The position numbers were made by a program, and so were the translations under genes. Below are positions 1-8,590 of a stretch of 13,004 bases of DNA, in pieces; within the stretch, counting starts at the first letter, position 1; each line of letters opens with the position of its first letter. This DNA is from Lachnospiraceae bacterium UBA5902. Lineage in GTDB: Bacteria > Bacillota > Clostridia > Lachnospirales > Lachnospiraceae. The notes under the pieces were generated by a model that was not told where the DNA came from, ran no database searches, and worked only from the letters and a program-made list of their open reading frames with translations. The stretch lies in assembly GCA_002431865.1 (NCBI GenBank), contig DJEI01000010.1:1-13004 (forward strand). Direction: 5' to 3'.

Positions 1-840
1 GATGAGGTGAATCTGGAGCATCTGGAACAGGCAATCTCGAATGTTTCTGTCGATGCGAATGATATACGGATATCGACTGGGGATAAGGATTTGCAGAGCA
101 TTGAGGTGGCACTGAATAATCTGCTCGCGCGGATGCAGGAGAGCAAGCGGCAGCAGGCACGGTTCGTGTCGGATGCATCGCATGAGCTGCGGACGCCGAT
201 CTCTGTGATTCAGGGCTATGTAAATATGCTCGACCGCTGGGGCAAAGAAGATGAGGCAGTATTAAATGAGTCGATCGAAGCACTGAAGAATGAGTCCGAT
301 CATATGAAGGATCTGATCGAACAGTTGCTGTTTTTGGCGCGCGGTGACAGTGGACGCAATACATTGAAGCCGGTGGAAGTGGACTTAAATGATCTTGTGC
401 AGGAGGTGTACGAGGAATCGATGATGATTGACGACACGCATCCGTATGAGTTTGCGGCTTGCCCGGGCTGTATGGTGCGCGGGGACGTTGCCATGTTGAA
501 ACAATCGATCCGAATTTTTGTGCAGAATGCGGCGAAGTATTCGGACAACGGCGATACGATCCATTTCACAGTTGGGCGTTCAGAACAGGGTGTCTATTAT
601 CAGGTGCAGGATGAAGGTATCGGCATGCAGGCATCCGAGGTCGTGCATATTTTCGAGCGGTTTTATCGTTCAGACGAGGCACGCAACAGTGAGACGGGCG
701 GATCGGGACTTGGACTATCCATTGCAAAATGGATCGTGGATGCGCACGATGGACAGATCGATGTGCTGACCAGACCGGATTTTGGAACGCGTTTCCGCGT
801 GACATTCCCTTGTAGTACTGATGTAAATATGATAAAATGA
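1..840 (+). CDS. Sensor histidine kinase, 3' part (start lies before the window)
   Basis: Membrane-type two-component sensor kinase that would autophosphorylate on His and pass the phosphate to a response regulator, probably encoded upstream. The frame is open from base 1; the GTG at 7 is internal. Visible in order: the end of a HAMP-like linker with a coiled-coil feel (to about base 150), the HisKA H-box SHELRTP with the phospho-acceptor His at 181-183, and a HATPase_c domain. That domain has its N-box Asn at 526-528, a DEGIGM G1 box at 610-627, an F-box (FERFYRSDEAR) from about 652 and a GGSGLGLS G2 box at 697-720. All catalytic boxes are intact and the protein ends normally with TGA at 838-840. 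The extracellular sensor and transmembrane segments are outside the window, so the signal cannot be inferred. Proximity to trkAH is not evidence of control of potassium uptake. Confidence 0.95.
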   Translation, partial: DEVNLEHLEQAISNVSVDANDIRISTGDKDLQSIEVALNNLLARMQESKRQQARFVSDASHELRTPISVIQGYVNMLDRWGKEDEAVLNESIEALKNESDHMKDLIEQLLFLARGDSGRNTLKPVEVDLNDLVQEVYEESMMIDDTHPYEFAACPGCMVRGDVAMLKQSIRIFVQNAAKYSDNGDTIHFTVGRSEQGVYYQVQDEGIGMQASEVVHIFERFYRSDEARNSETGGSGLGLSIAKWIVDAHDGQIDVLTRPDFGTRFRVTFPCSTDVNMIK

Positions 841-842
841 GC

Positions 843-877
843 ATTGTGCCGGCTGTGCTTGCACAAGCCGGCATAAT
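843..877. other. Strong hairpin between kinase and trkA, terminator-like but without a T tract
   Basis: GCCGGCT at 848-854 pairs with AGCCGGC at 866-872. Inside, GTGC (855-858) faces GCAC (861-864) with A865 bulged. Outside, 843-847 pairs with 873-877 including one G-T wobble. The stem starts three bases after the kinase stop codon, which is where a terminator would sit, but the plus strand continues ATAATACGAAAAAAC rather than with a T run. Canonical intrinsic termination is therefore doubtful; mRNA 3'-end protection or processing is an alternative. Confidence 0.6.
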
Positions 878-906
878 ACGAAAAAACATGGAGCCGTCAG
901 GCGGCA

Positions 907-915
907 TGGTACAAT
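907..915 (+). promoter_or_regulatory. Candidate extended -10 promoter for trkA
   Basis: TG (907-908), one base, then TACAAT (910-915) matches an extended -10 element with 5 of 6 bases of TATAAT. The -35 position 17 bases upstream (887-892) is poor, as is usual for extended -10 promoters. Transcription would begin near 922, which leaves room for a leader before ATG 979 but not before ATG 931. Confidence 0.4.
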
Positions 916-978
916 AAAGTTTCAATTTTAATGCTAATAAAGAATTGCGAACATACGGGGAGTGTAAGAATTAAGGAT

Positions 979-2376
979 ATGAAATCTTCAAAGAAAACGC
1001 AGAAAAAAGAACAGGGCTTGAACATTATTATTGTTGGATGCGGAAAAGTTGGAGGCACGCTGGTAGAGAAGCTAAGCAAGGAATCCCATGATATTACCGT
1101 AATTGATCAGAAGAACGAGGTTGTTCAGCGGATTACGGAAGACTACGACGTTATGGGATTTACCGGAAATGGTGCAAGCTACAGTATTCAGATTGAGGCG
1201 GGAATTCAGGACGCGGATGTTCTGATCGCCGTGACAGAAAGTGATGAGCTGAATCTGCTCAGTTGTACGATCGCGAAAAAGGTCGGTGACTGTGCAACCA
1301 TCGCGCGTGTCCGGAACCCGGATTATAGTATGGAGCTTTCGTATCTTCGAAACCAGCTTGGACTTTCGCTGATCATCAATCCGGAGTTAGAGACCGCACG
1401 CGAGATCGCGCGCCTGCTGCGCCTGCCATCCGCACTGGAGATCAACTCCTTTGCACGTGGACATGCAGAGCTTGTCAAGTTCAAGATTCCGAAGGAGAAT
1501 CTGCTGCATGATAAGCCGATTTCAGCAATGCATGAGTTAAACAGTGATATGCTGGTGTGTGGTGTCGAGCGGGATGGAAACCTGATCATCCCGGATGGTT
1601 CCTTTATCATGCGCGGCGGCGATGCCGTGACATTTCTGGCGACACCGACAAACAGCATGGATTTCTTCAAAAAGATTGGCGTAGATACACATAAGGTCAA
1701 AAACTGCATGATCATCGGAGGTGGAAAGACCTCGTATTATCTTGGAAAGCAGTTGACTTCGACTGGCGTGGAGGTCAAGATTATGGAGATGGATGAGAAG
1801 CGGTGTGAGGAGTTAAGTGTATTACTTCCAAAGGCACTGATCCTGCATGGCGATGGCTCCGATGAAGATCTGCTTCGTGAGGAGGGCATCGAGAGTACAG
1901 AATCATTCGTACCGCTGACCGGCCTCGACGAGGAGAATATTCTGCTTACATTATTTGCCAGAAAATGTTCCGATACGAAGGTAATTACCAAGATTAACCG
2001 GAGTACCTTTAGCGATGTGCTCGATGGACTGGATATCGGAAGTATCGTATATCCGCGTTATATCACAGCTGAGAAGATTCTGGCGTATATCCGTGCGATG
2101 CAGAATTCGGTTGGAAGCAATATCGAGACGTTATATCATATTTTTGATAACCGGGCGGAGGCACTGGAGTTTAAGGTTGAGAAGGATTCGCCGGTCATTG
2201 GAAAACCAATCATGGAGTTGAAGTTAAAGGACAACCTTCTGCTTGCCTGCCTGAACCGGAATGGAAAGGTTATCATCCCACGTGGTCAGGATGTGATCTG
2301 CGAGGGAGATTATGTGGTCGTTGTTACAACACACACAGGCTTTACGGATGTCAGTGATATTTTGAAGTGGCAGTAA
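979..2376 (+). CDS. trkA: TrkA, NAD-binding regulatory subunit of Trk potassium uptake
   Basis: Cytosolic gating-ring subunit that binds nucleotide (NAD(H) or ATP in characterised homologues) and controls potassium flow through TrkH. It shows two tandem RCK units, each a Rossmann-like TrkA-N domain plus a TrkA-C domain. The first begins NIIIVGCGKVGG (residues 15-26, GxGxxG loop at 20-25) with Asp-Gln after the second strand. The second begins NCMIIGGGKTS near residue 242. Two RCK units in 465 residues is the full-length TrkA plan, not the single-unit KtrA plan of many Gram-positives. I chose ATG 979 because TAAGG and an upstream GGGGAG precede it and the candidate promoter would start transcription near 922. 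ATG 931 (16 residues longer) has no visible ribosome binding site, and TTG 1018 is another possibility. trkH follows after 26 bases. Function is secure, the exact start less so. Confidence 0.95.
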   Translation: MKSSKKTQKKEQGLNIIIVGCGKVGGTLVEKLSKESHDITVIDQKNEVVQRITEDYDVMGFTGNGASYSIQIEAGIQDADVLIAVTESDELNLLSCTIAKKVGDCATIARVRNPDYSMELSYLRNQLGLSLIINPELETAREIARLLRLPSALEINSFARGHAELVKFKIPKENLLHDKPISAMHELNSDMLVCGVERDGNLIIPDGSFIMRGGDAVTFLATPTNSMDFFKKIGVDTHKVKNCMIIGGGKTSYYLGKQLTSTGVEVKIMEMDEKRCEELSVLLPKALILHGDGSDEDLLREEGIESTESFVPLTGLDEENILLTLFARKCSDTKVITKINRSTFSDVLDGLDIGSIVYPRYITAEKILAYIRAMQNSVGSNIETLYHIFDNRAEALEFKVEKDSPVIGKPIMELKLKDNLLLACLNRNGKVIIPRGQDVICEGDYVVVVTTHTGFTDVSDILKWQ

Positions 2377-2402
2377 GGCGAATGTCTGGTGGGAGATAAA
2401 TT

Positions 2403-3851
2403 ATGAATTACTCTGTAGTTATTTATATATTAGGCTGGATCATGGAAATTGAGGCAGCATTTTTGGCTCTCCCGGGGATCGTGTCTGCGATCTATGGAGA
2501 GCAAGGCGGCTTTGCTTTTTTGTGGGTGGCACTTGGCAGTGCGGCTGCAGGTTCAGCAATTATTTTGCGGAAACCAAAGAACATGCGGTTTTATCTGCGG
2601 GAAGGCTTCGTGACGGTGGCGCTTTCGTGGATTCTGATGTCTGTGATCGGATGCCTGCCGTTTGTCATCAACGGTGATATTCCACATTTTGCAGATGCAC
2701 TGTTCGAGATGATTTCCGGATTCACGACAACAGGTGCGACGGTTGTATCGGATGTGGAAGGACTGACGAAAGGAAGTCTCTTCTGGCGAAGCTTCAGCCA
2801 CTGGATAGGGGGTATGGGCGTTCTTGTATTCCTGCTTGCAATCGTGCCGATGGCTGGCGGAAGTCATATGAATCTGATGAAGGCGGAAAGCCCGGGACCT
2901 TCAGTTGGTAAACTCGTGCCGAAGGTGCGCCAGACAGCGAAATATCTGTATATTATTTACTTTGCGCTGACCGTGATCGAAGTGATTTTCTTATTGCTTG
3001 GACGGATGAATCTGTTTGATGCGTTGACGACAGCGTTTGGTACAGCCGGAACCGGAGGTTTCGCGATCTGGAACGACGGATTTGTCAGTGTCAGTCCATA
3101 CAATCAGTGGGTCGTTACGATCTTCATGTTGCTGTTCGGTGTGAATTTCGGATTTTATTTCCTGATTCTGACCGGAAAGCTGCGGGATGCGCTGAAGTTT
3201 GAAGAGGTGCGGGTTTATTTTATCATCGTGATTGCGTCGGCAGTCTTTATCTTCATCAACCTGCAGAATTTTGCATTGTATGCACCAGCAGATGGTGTGC
3301 GGCATGCATTCTTCCAGGTAGCAAGTATCATTACAACGACGGGATTTGCGAGCACGAACTTTGATCTGTGGCCGGAGACATCGCGGACGATTCTTGTGAT
3401 CCTGATGTTTGTCGGAGCTTGTGCCGGAAGTACGGGCGGTGGTATCAAGGTGTCACGATTTATCATTGCGATCAAATCGTTTATTAAGGAGATTATTTCC
3501 TATCTGCATCCGCGTTCCGTCAAAAAGATCAAGGTCGAGGGAAAGCCGCTCGAGCATGAGACGCTGCGTGCGACGAATGTCTATTTCATGACATATATGG
3601 TTATCTTTGCGGTGTCTGTGCTGCTTGTGTCGATCGAGAACAAGGATCTGGTGACGAACTTCACCGCGGTGGCTGCGACATTTAACAATATCGGACCAGG
3701 ACTTTCGATGGTCGGACCGATGGCGAATTTTGGACATTTTACAGACTTCACAAAATACATTCTGATGTTCGACATGCTGGCAGGAAGACTGGAGATCTTC
3801 CCGATGCTGTTGCTGTTCTGTCCGGCTGTCTGGAAACGTAGAAGAGCATAA
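2403..3851 (+). CDS. trkH: TrkH-family potassium transporter, membrane pore subunit
   Basis: Integral membrane protein of 482 residues that carries potassium inward and pairs with the TrkA encoded just upstream. The four M1-P-M2 repeats of the TrkH/TrkG/KtrB superfamily can be followed through their filter loops: TTTGAT near residues 108-113, GTAGTGGF near 213-220, TTTGFAS near 311-317 and NNIGPGL near 428-434. Each keeps the selectivity-filter glycine. Hydrophobic membrane segments fill the sequence from residue 4 onward, and length is normal for TrkH. The short basic tail KRRRA is consistent with a cytosolic C terminus. ATG 2403 is preceded by a GGTGGGAGA ribosome binding site at good spacing and lies 26 bases after trkA, so the two are almost certainly co-transcribed. 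The family also includes sodium-coupled KtrB proteins, so ion coupling is not decided. Confidence 0.96.
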   Translation: MNYSVVIYILGWIMEIEAAFLALPGIVSAIYGEQGGFAFLWVALGSAAAGSAIILRKPKNMRFYLREGFVTVALSWILMSVIGCLPFVINGDIPHFADALFEMISGFTTTGATVVSDVEGLTKGSLFWRSFSHWIGGMGVLVFLLAIVPMAGGSHMNLMKAESPGPSVGKLVPKVRQTAKYLYIIYFALTVIEVIFLLLGRMNLFDALTTAFGTAGTGGFAIWNDGFVSVSPYNQWVVTIFMLLFGVNFGFYFLILTGKLRDALKFEEVRVYFIIVIASAVFIFINLQNFALYAPADGVRHAFFQVASIITTTGFASTNFDLWPETSRTILVILMFVGACAGSTGGGIKVSRFIIAIKSFIKEIISYLHPRSVKKIKVEGKPLEHETLRATNVYFMTYMVIFAVSVLLVSIENKDLVTNFTAVAATFNNIGPGLSMVGPMANFGHFTDFTKYILMFDMLAGRLEIFPMLLLFCPAVWKRRRA

Positions 3852-3898
3852 CTGCGTAAAGATAAAGGCTGATTTTTGGAGTAGTTGGATATACAAAA

Positions 3899-3927
3899 AA
3901 GAGGAACTGGTGATGCTGGTTCCTCTT
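3899..3927. terminator. Hairpin after trkH, terminator-like
   Basis: A perfect 9-bp stem, AAGAGGAAC (3899-3907) with GTTCCTCTT (3919-3927), encloses an 11-base loop. A run of six A precedes it, so the T tract needed for intrinsic termination is on the minus strand. On the plus strand the hairpin is followed by CGTGCG without a T run. It sits about 50 bases after the trkH stop, the expected place for the operon terminator, but by sequence it would work better for minus-strand transcripts, and no minus-strand gene is seen to its right before 8576. Confidence 0.5.
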
Positions 3928-3932
3928 CGTGC

Positions 3933-4001
3933 GTTATAAGGTATGGTTAATTACTGAAAGATTGATATAAGAATGGTATTCGTAATGGTAAACCTTATAA
4001 C
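3933..4001. repeat. Nested inverted repeat in the trkH-glycosyltransferase gap
   Basis: GTTATAAGGT (3933-3942) is perfectly repeated in inverse as ACCTTATAAC (3992-4001). Inside it ATTAC (3950-3954) can pair with GTAAT (3982-3986), and GAAT (3971-3974) with ATTC (3978-3981). Together these give a three-tier fold of about 70 bases. No coding frame or known RNA motif is visible. The structure lies upstream of the candidate glycosyltransferase promoter, so it is probably not part of that mRNA. Confidence 0.5.
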
Positions 4002-4077
4002 ATATTTATTATACACGAAATGAAAAGAAAAATATAGTGGAAATCGGAAGATTTTTGTGTGAAATTATCGGTATATG

Positions 4078-4086
4078 TGATATATT
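4078..4086 (+). promoter_or_regulatory. Candidate extended -10 promoter of the glycosyltransferase genes
   Basis: TG (4078-4079), A, then TATATT (4081-4086) forms an extended -10 element in AT-rich DNA. The nearest -35-like hexamer, TTGTGT at 4055-4060, is 20 bases away, longer than ideal. The predicted start near 4093 leaves a leader of about 40 bases before ATG 4134, which has a good AGGAGAG ribosome binding site at 4123-4129. Confidence 0.35.
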
Positions 4087-4133
4087 CATAATAAGTATGT
4101 AATTATGAAAAAACAGGATGACAGGAGAGACCT

Positions 4134-6614
4134 ATGAATCAGGAGTATCTGTTTAAAGAATTGAGAAAAGGTGTGACAGCAGCACGGCAGATTGTAGTGA
4201 CCGGATACTGCACAGCCGAGTTTGTGGAAGACAAAGATATAACAGCAATTATTGTTCGAAACGGTGCAGAGACCATATTGCCCAGTGAGTATACAGTGAT
4301 GCAGGCACCTGCATTTCAGCAGCATCAAAGCAATGGAAAGACATTTTCCAGAGTGCTTACGGCGTGTGTCACGATTCCGCTGAAATTAAAAGAAAAAGAT
4401 GTGTTTTATCTCAGAGCAGAGACGAAGCAGGGGACAACAAGTGTTTTATGCAAAGGAAAAGCAAAGAATATAATTAAGGCGTTGAAGGATATCAACTGTT
4501 CCGTGGATATGGTGAAAGAGGAAGCGGGCTCTTTTGTTATCCGTGGATGGGCGATTGATTATGAAGATGTGAAAATTCGTTTGTATGACCGGCAAACGGG
4601 AGAAGAATTACAGTTGCCGGAAAATATGCCGGAATGGTATATCCGGTCAGATGCCATGCGTTGTTTCTCGGAATGCGAACAGCCGAGAAAAATTGGCTTT
4701 TCCATGAAACTTCCTCTTGCGTGGGGCGATCGGGATCTGACAATTCTGTTACAGGCAGGAAAAAGTGAACATAAGGAACAGCTTCACAGACTGGGAGAGC
4801 CATTGAGTGGAAAGGCGTTTAATACATTGCATGTGAATTTACTGCGTGTATACAATAATACGAAAACGTTTGGTGTACGGAATACCTGTGCGAAGATCAA
4901 ACGCCATTTGCGGATTGGCACACCATTTAAACACAAAGATTATAATAAATGGGCACGTAAGAAATTTCTGACAGATAACGAGAGAGCGGAACAACGAGCA
5001 ACGAAATTTGCATACAGTCCAAAGTTCAGCATTCTGGTTCCGTTGTATGAGAGCAATGAGACATTTTTGAAGGATCTGATTGAATCTGTACAGGCACAGA
5101 CATATGAGAACTGGGAACTTTGTTTCTCAGATGGAAGCAAGGATTCTACGCGGTTAAAAAAATGGATGGAACCATATGAAGCAAAAGACTCACGGATAAA
5201 ATTTATTGCGGGACAGGCGGGACCATTGGGGATATCTGAAAATACGAATCAGGCATACGAACTGGCAGCTGGTGATTACATTGTGCTTGGAGATCATGAC
5301 GATCTGTTTGCGGAGGATGCTCTGTTTGAATGTGCGAAGGTATTGAACAAGCAGAAAGTTCAGGTAATTTACACAGACGAAGATAAGATTGACGAGACAG
5401 GAAGAAAGTATTTTGCTCCGAATTTCAAGCCGGATTTCAATATTGATCTGCTTCGTTGTAACAATTATATCTGTCATATGTTTGTGGCAGATAAGGCATT
5501 GGTAGATAAAGTTGGCTTGTTCCGTTCGGAATTTAATGGTGCACAGGATTATGATTTTATTTTCCGGTGCGTGGAACAGGCAAATGGTATTTATCATATT
5601 CCACGCGTGTTGTATCATTGGAGAGCGCACACAGTGTCGACGGCGGAGATACCGGAATCCAAAATCTATGCGTTTGAAGCCGGAAAACGGGCGATTGAAG
5701 CACATTTAAAACGAGTGGGACTTGACGGTATTGTGGAGGATGCAGAAAACTTAGGATTTTATCGCGTGAGCTATCCGGTAAAGGGCGAACCGCTGTTGTC
5801 GATCATAATTCCCAATAAGGATCATATTGATGATCTGAAAAAGTGCATGAAGGCGATTGATGAACGTTCTACTTATCGGAATTTTGAGTATATTATTGTA
5901 GAGAACAACAGTGAGAAAGAGGAAACATTCTCTTATTACAAGGAATTAGAAAAACGTGAGAATGTAACTGTGTTGTATTGGCCAGACGAGTTCAATTATT
6001 CTCTGATCAATAATTTTGGTGTAGAGCACGCAAAGGGCGATTACATTTTGTTGTTAAACAATGATACAGAAATGATAAATGATGATTGTCTGGAGCAAAT
6101 GCTTGGATATTGTCAGCGCGAGGATGTGGGAATTGTTGGAGCAAGATTATATTATGAGGACAATACGATCCAGCATGCCGGTGTCATTGTTGGATTTGGC
6201 GGAATTGCCGGACATGCATTCGTTACATTGAATGAGGACGAGGGATTATATCAGTCAAGAACAATGGTTGCCTGTGATTATAGCGCAGTAACGGCAGCAT
6301 GCATGATGGTAAAGAAGAAAGTGTTTGATGAAGTCGGTGGGCTGGAAGCAAAGTTCCGGGTTGCATTTAACGATGTGGACTTCTGTATGAAGGTGCGTCA
6401 GACAGGAAAGCTGGTTGTCTATGTGCCGCAGGCGATGCTGTATCACTATGAATCGAAATCGAGAGGTTTGGAAGATACGCCGGAGAAACAGAATCGATTC
6501 AGTCAGGAAGTGGCTCTTTTCGCAAAAAGATGGCCTGAAATTCTGGCAGACGGAGATCCATATTATAATGTGAACCTTGCTTTGGATGCAGCAGATTTTT
6601 CGATACGTGTGTAG
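4134..6614 (+). CDS. Family-2 glycosyltransferase with two GT-A modules and an N-terminal accessory domain
   Basis: Probably a cytosolic enzyme that adds sugars from nucleotide-sugar donors to a growing cell-surface polysaccharide; no signal peptide or membrane segment is seen. The 826 residues fall into three parts. Residues 1-290 have no catalytic motifs and look rich in beta strands, with a GSFVIRGWAID signature at about 132-142. The first GT-A module starts SILVPLY at 299, with DHDD at 387-390, TDED at 414-417 and a QDYD catalytic-base-type motif (Asp 472). The second starts SIIIPNKD at 556, with NNDTE at 642-646 and NDVDFCMK near 744. Both modules look intact, so two different linkages could be made by one chain, as in rhamnosyltransferase-like bifunctional proteins. 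ATG 4134 follows AGGAGAG at 4123-4129. A paralogue follows after 47 bases. Donor and acceptor cannot be read from the sequence. Confidence 0.9.
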   Translation: MNQEYLFKELRKGVTAARQIVVTGYCTAEFVEDKDITAIIVRNGAETILPSEYTVMQAPAFQQHQSNGKTFSRVLTACVTIPLKLKEKDVFYLRAETKQGTTSVLCKGKAKNIIKALKDINCSVDMVKEEAGSFVIRGWAIDYEDVKIRLYDRQTGEELQLPENMPEWYIRSDAMRCFSECEQPRKIGFSMKLPLAWGDRDLTILLQAGKSEHKEQLHRLGEPLSGKAFNTLHVNLLRVYNNTKTFGVRNTCAKIKRHLRIGTPFKHKDYNKWARKKFLTDNERAEQRATKFAYSPKFSILVPLYESNETFLKDLIESVQAQTYENWELCFSDGSKDSTRLKKWMEPYEAKDSRIKFIAGQAGPLGISENTNQAYELAAGDYIVLGDHDDLFAEDALFECAKVLNKQKVQVIYTDEDKIDETGRKYFAPNFKPDFNIDLLRCNNYICHMFVADKALVDKVGLFRSEFNGAQDYDFIFRCVEQANGIYHIPRVLYHWRAHTVSTAEIPESKIYAFEAGKRAIEAHLKRVGLDGIVEDAENLGFYRVSYPVKGEPLLSIIIPNKDHIDDLKKCMKAIDERSTYRNFEYIIVENNSEKEETFSYYKELEKRENVTVLYWPDEFNYSLINNFGVEHAKGDYILLLNNDTEMINDDCLEQMLGYCQREDVGIVGARLYYEDNTIQHAGVIVGFGGIAGHAFVTLNEDEGLYQSRTMVACDYSAVTAACMMVKKKVFDEVGGLEAKFRVAFNDVDFCMKVRQTGKLVVYVPQAMLYHYESKSRGLEDTPEKQNRFSQEVALFAKRWPEILADGDPYYNVNLALDAADFSIRV

Positions 6615-6644
6615 CGTGTGCAGCAATTTTGTGATTAAACAAAT

Positions 6645-6653
6645 GAGGGGAGG
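6645..6653 (+). promoter_or_regulatory. Ribosome binding site that decides the start of the second glycosyltransferase
   Basis: GAGGGGAGG ends at 6653. It is 8 bases before ATG 6662 but only 2 bases before the in-frame GTG 6656, so ATG 6662 is the likelier start. Confidence 0.6.
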
Positions 6654-6661
6654 CAGTGGCG

Positions 6662-8590
6662 ATGAAGTTTCGATTTTCTGATCTGAATGCAGATACAATT
6701 AAAAAAGGCTTTGAGCATATTCGTTCGACTGCAATCCCGGAGGCGCTTTCCAAGGCGCGTTCGATGGTAACGGGGCTGGATCTGGCATATGACCGCTTTT
6801 TTAAGGAATCATTGGAGGCAGATGAGGAAGCCCTTGCAACACAGCGGGAGCGGGTGTTTTCGTACTGCCCTTGCATAAGTATTGTAGTTCCGGTGTATAT
6901 GACACCGGAGCTTTCTTTACGTGCGATGCTGGAATCGGTGCTGCATCAGACATATGCGAACTGGGAGCTGTGTCTGGTCGATGGTAGTCAGGCGAAAGGA
7001 GAACCGCCGGTTCTTGATGCGCGGGTATCTGAGGATGGTGAGTTGACGGTGTTGGAGAAGGTATATAGTCTGGAGACGGAACGCATTATCCGACAGTATA
7101 TGGAGAACGAACCACGAATCCAGTACATAAAAATGGATGAAAATCTTGGAATTTCCGGGAACAGTAATCAGGCGCTGCAGGCGGCAAAGGGAGAGTATGT
7201 TGCATTACTGGATCATGACGATGTTCTGACGGAGGATGCCCTGTATTGGGTGGTGGATGCTTTGCAGAGAGAACGCTATGATGTGGTTTATTCCGATGAA
7301 GACCGTATGGTAGAAAACGGAAGTCATTATCTCGAACCGCGTTTCAAGACGGAATTCGATATCGATTTGCTGCGTGCGTATAACTATATTTCCCATTTGT
7401 TTGTGGCACGGCGTGCGCTTATGCTGGCGGACGGAGGTTTTCATAGTTTGTATGACGGTGCGCAGGGGTATGATATGATTCTGCGCTGTTGTGAAGGCAG
7501 CCGGGAGATCTGTCATATTCCGCGTGTGTTGTATCACAAACGGATTCATGATAGGACTTCCTCGGAGCGGGAGGCAAAGCATGCACAGGAAAATCTGGCA
7601 GGAAAAGAAGCGTTAGAGGCACATGTGGCGCGTGAACATTTGCTGGCACGTGTCATGATGACTGATCAGCGAAGTGTATATGAGGTAAAATACGATACGC
7701 CGGGCAATCCGCTCGTGTCGATGATCATAACCGGGCATACAAATCGCGCATTGATGGAACGGATGCTGGGACCGTTTTACGAGAAAACACGGTACAGTAA
7801 TTTTGAGATTATTATTGTAGATGAAGACCGGACAGATGAAGAACTGCAGAAATATTACCAGCAGATGCAGAACCGCAGACGAAATATTGCTGTGGTGGAG
7901 GCGGAGCCGGGGAAAAGCAGCACGGAATGCCGGAATCTTGGAACCCTGCATGTGAACGGCAGTTTCCTTTTATTTTTAGATGCAAATATGGAGATTGGCG
8001 ATACGACAGCACTCGGTGAAATGTTAGGTATTGCTATGCGTGATGACGTCGGAATTGTAGCCGGGACGGTTTATGATGACCGGGATCGGCTGTATTGCGC
8101 GGGTTTGGAATTCGCTGGGGCGTATGAGTCCCCGGTTCAAAAATGGCAGGCAGAAACAGAGCGGGCGGTTGATCTGAAAGAAATAAAAAATTTATACCGT
8201 TATCCATATCGTGGGTTACCACAATTTGACGAGTGGAAAGAATGGCGGAAGATCCGGCAGGATGAGACGGGAGCAATGCGGTACTATGGAATGAACCGCG
8301 AATATGTGATTGTGCCAGCACATTGCATGCTTGTGAAGAAAATGGCATTTGTACAGCTGGGTGGATTCTCGGATAAATTTCGGACGGAGCTATCAGCGCT
8401 TGATTTTTGCCTGCGTGTGCGGGAGCATGGGTACCGGATCGTAAATGCCGCTCATGCAAAATGGCAGTATCACGACCTGCCGGATTCGGTCAGACAGGCG
8501 CGCGAAGCTGCCACAGTAGATGCACAGGTGGAACGAACGGAGCGGGATCTGTTTGAAATCCTGTGGTCGCAGGTATTATCCCTCCGTTAA
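6662..8590 (+). CDS. Second family-2 glycosyltransferase, both modules altered at key positions
   Basis: Paralogue of the preceding gene (642 residues from ATG 6662) without the 290-residue N-terminal domain. The first GT-A module starts SIVVPVY at about 73, with [12 protein letters not shown], then DHDD at 184-187 and SDED at 211-214. Its metal and donor motifs are therefore intact. Where its neighbour has QDYD, this protein reads QGYD (Gly 269), losing the Asp thought to act as catalytic base in this family. The second module starts near 353 (SMIITGHT) and is degenerate: LDANME (440-442) replaces the NND motif and ALDFCLR replaces DVDFCMK. It may have weak, altered or only structural activity, perhaps as partner of the first enzyme. 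About 25 residues are inserted between the first module's early strands (near 105-125) compared with the paralogue. It probably shares the upstream promoter. Its last 15 bases overlap the convergent ATPase gene. Confidence 0.88.
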   Translation: MKFRFSDLNADTIKKGFEHIRSTAIPEALSKARSMVTGLDLAYDRFFKESLEADEEALATQRERVFSYCPCISIVVPVYMTPELSLRAMLESVLHQTYANWELCLVDGSQAKGEPPVLDARVSEDGELTVLEKVYSLETERIIRQYMENEPRIQYIKMDENLGISGNSNQALQAAKGEYVALLDHDDVLTEDALYWVVDALQRERYDVVYSDEDRMVENGSHYLEPRFKTEFDIDLLRAYNYISHLFVARRALMLADGGFHSLYDGAQGYDMILRCCEGSREICHIPRVLYHKRIHDRTSSEREAKHAQENLAGKEALEAHVAREHLLARVMMTDQRSVYEVKYDTPGNPLVSMIITGHTNRALMERMLGPFYEKTRYSNFEIIIVDEDRTDEELQKYYQQMQNRRRNIAVVEAEPGKSSTECRNLGTLHVNGSFLLFLDANMEIGDTTALGEMLGIAMRDDVGIVAGTVYDDRDRLYCAGLEFAGAYESPVQKWQAETERAVDLKEIKNLYRYPYRGLPQFDEWKEWRKIRQDETGAMRYYGMNREYVIVPAHCMLVKKMAFVQLGGFSDKFRTELSALDFCLRVREHGYRIVNAAHAKWQYHDLPDSVRQAREAATVDAQVERTERDLFEILWSQVLSLR

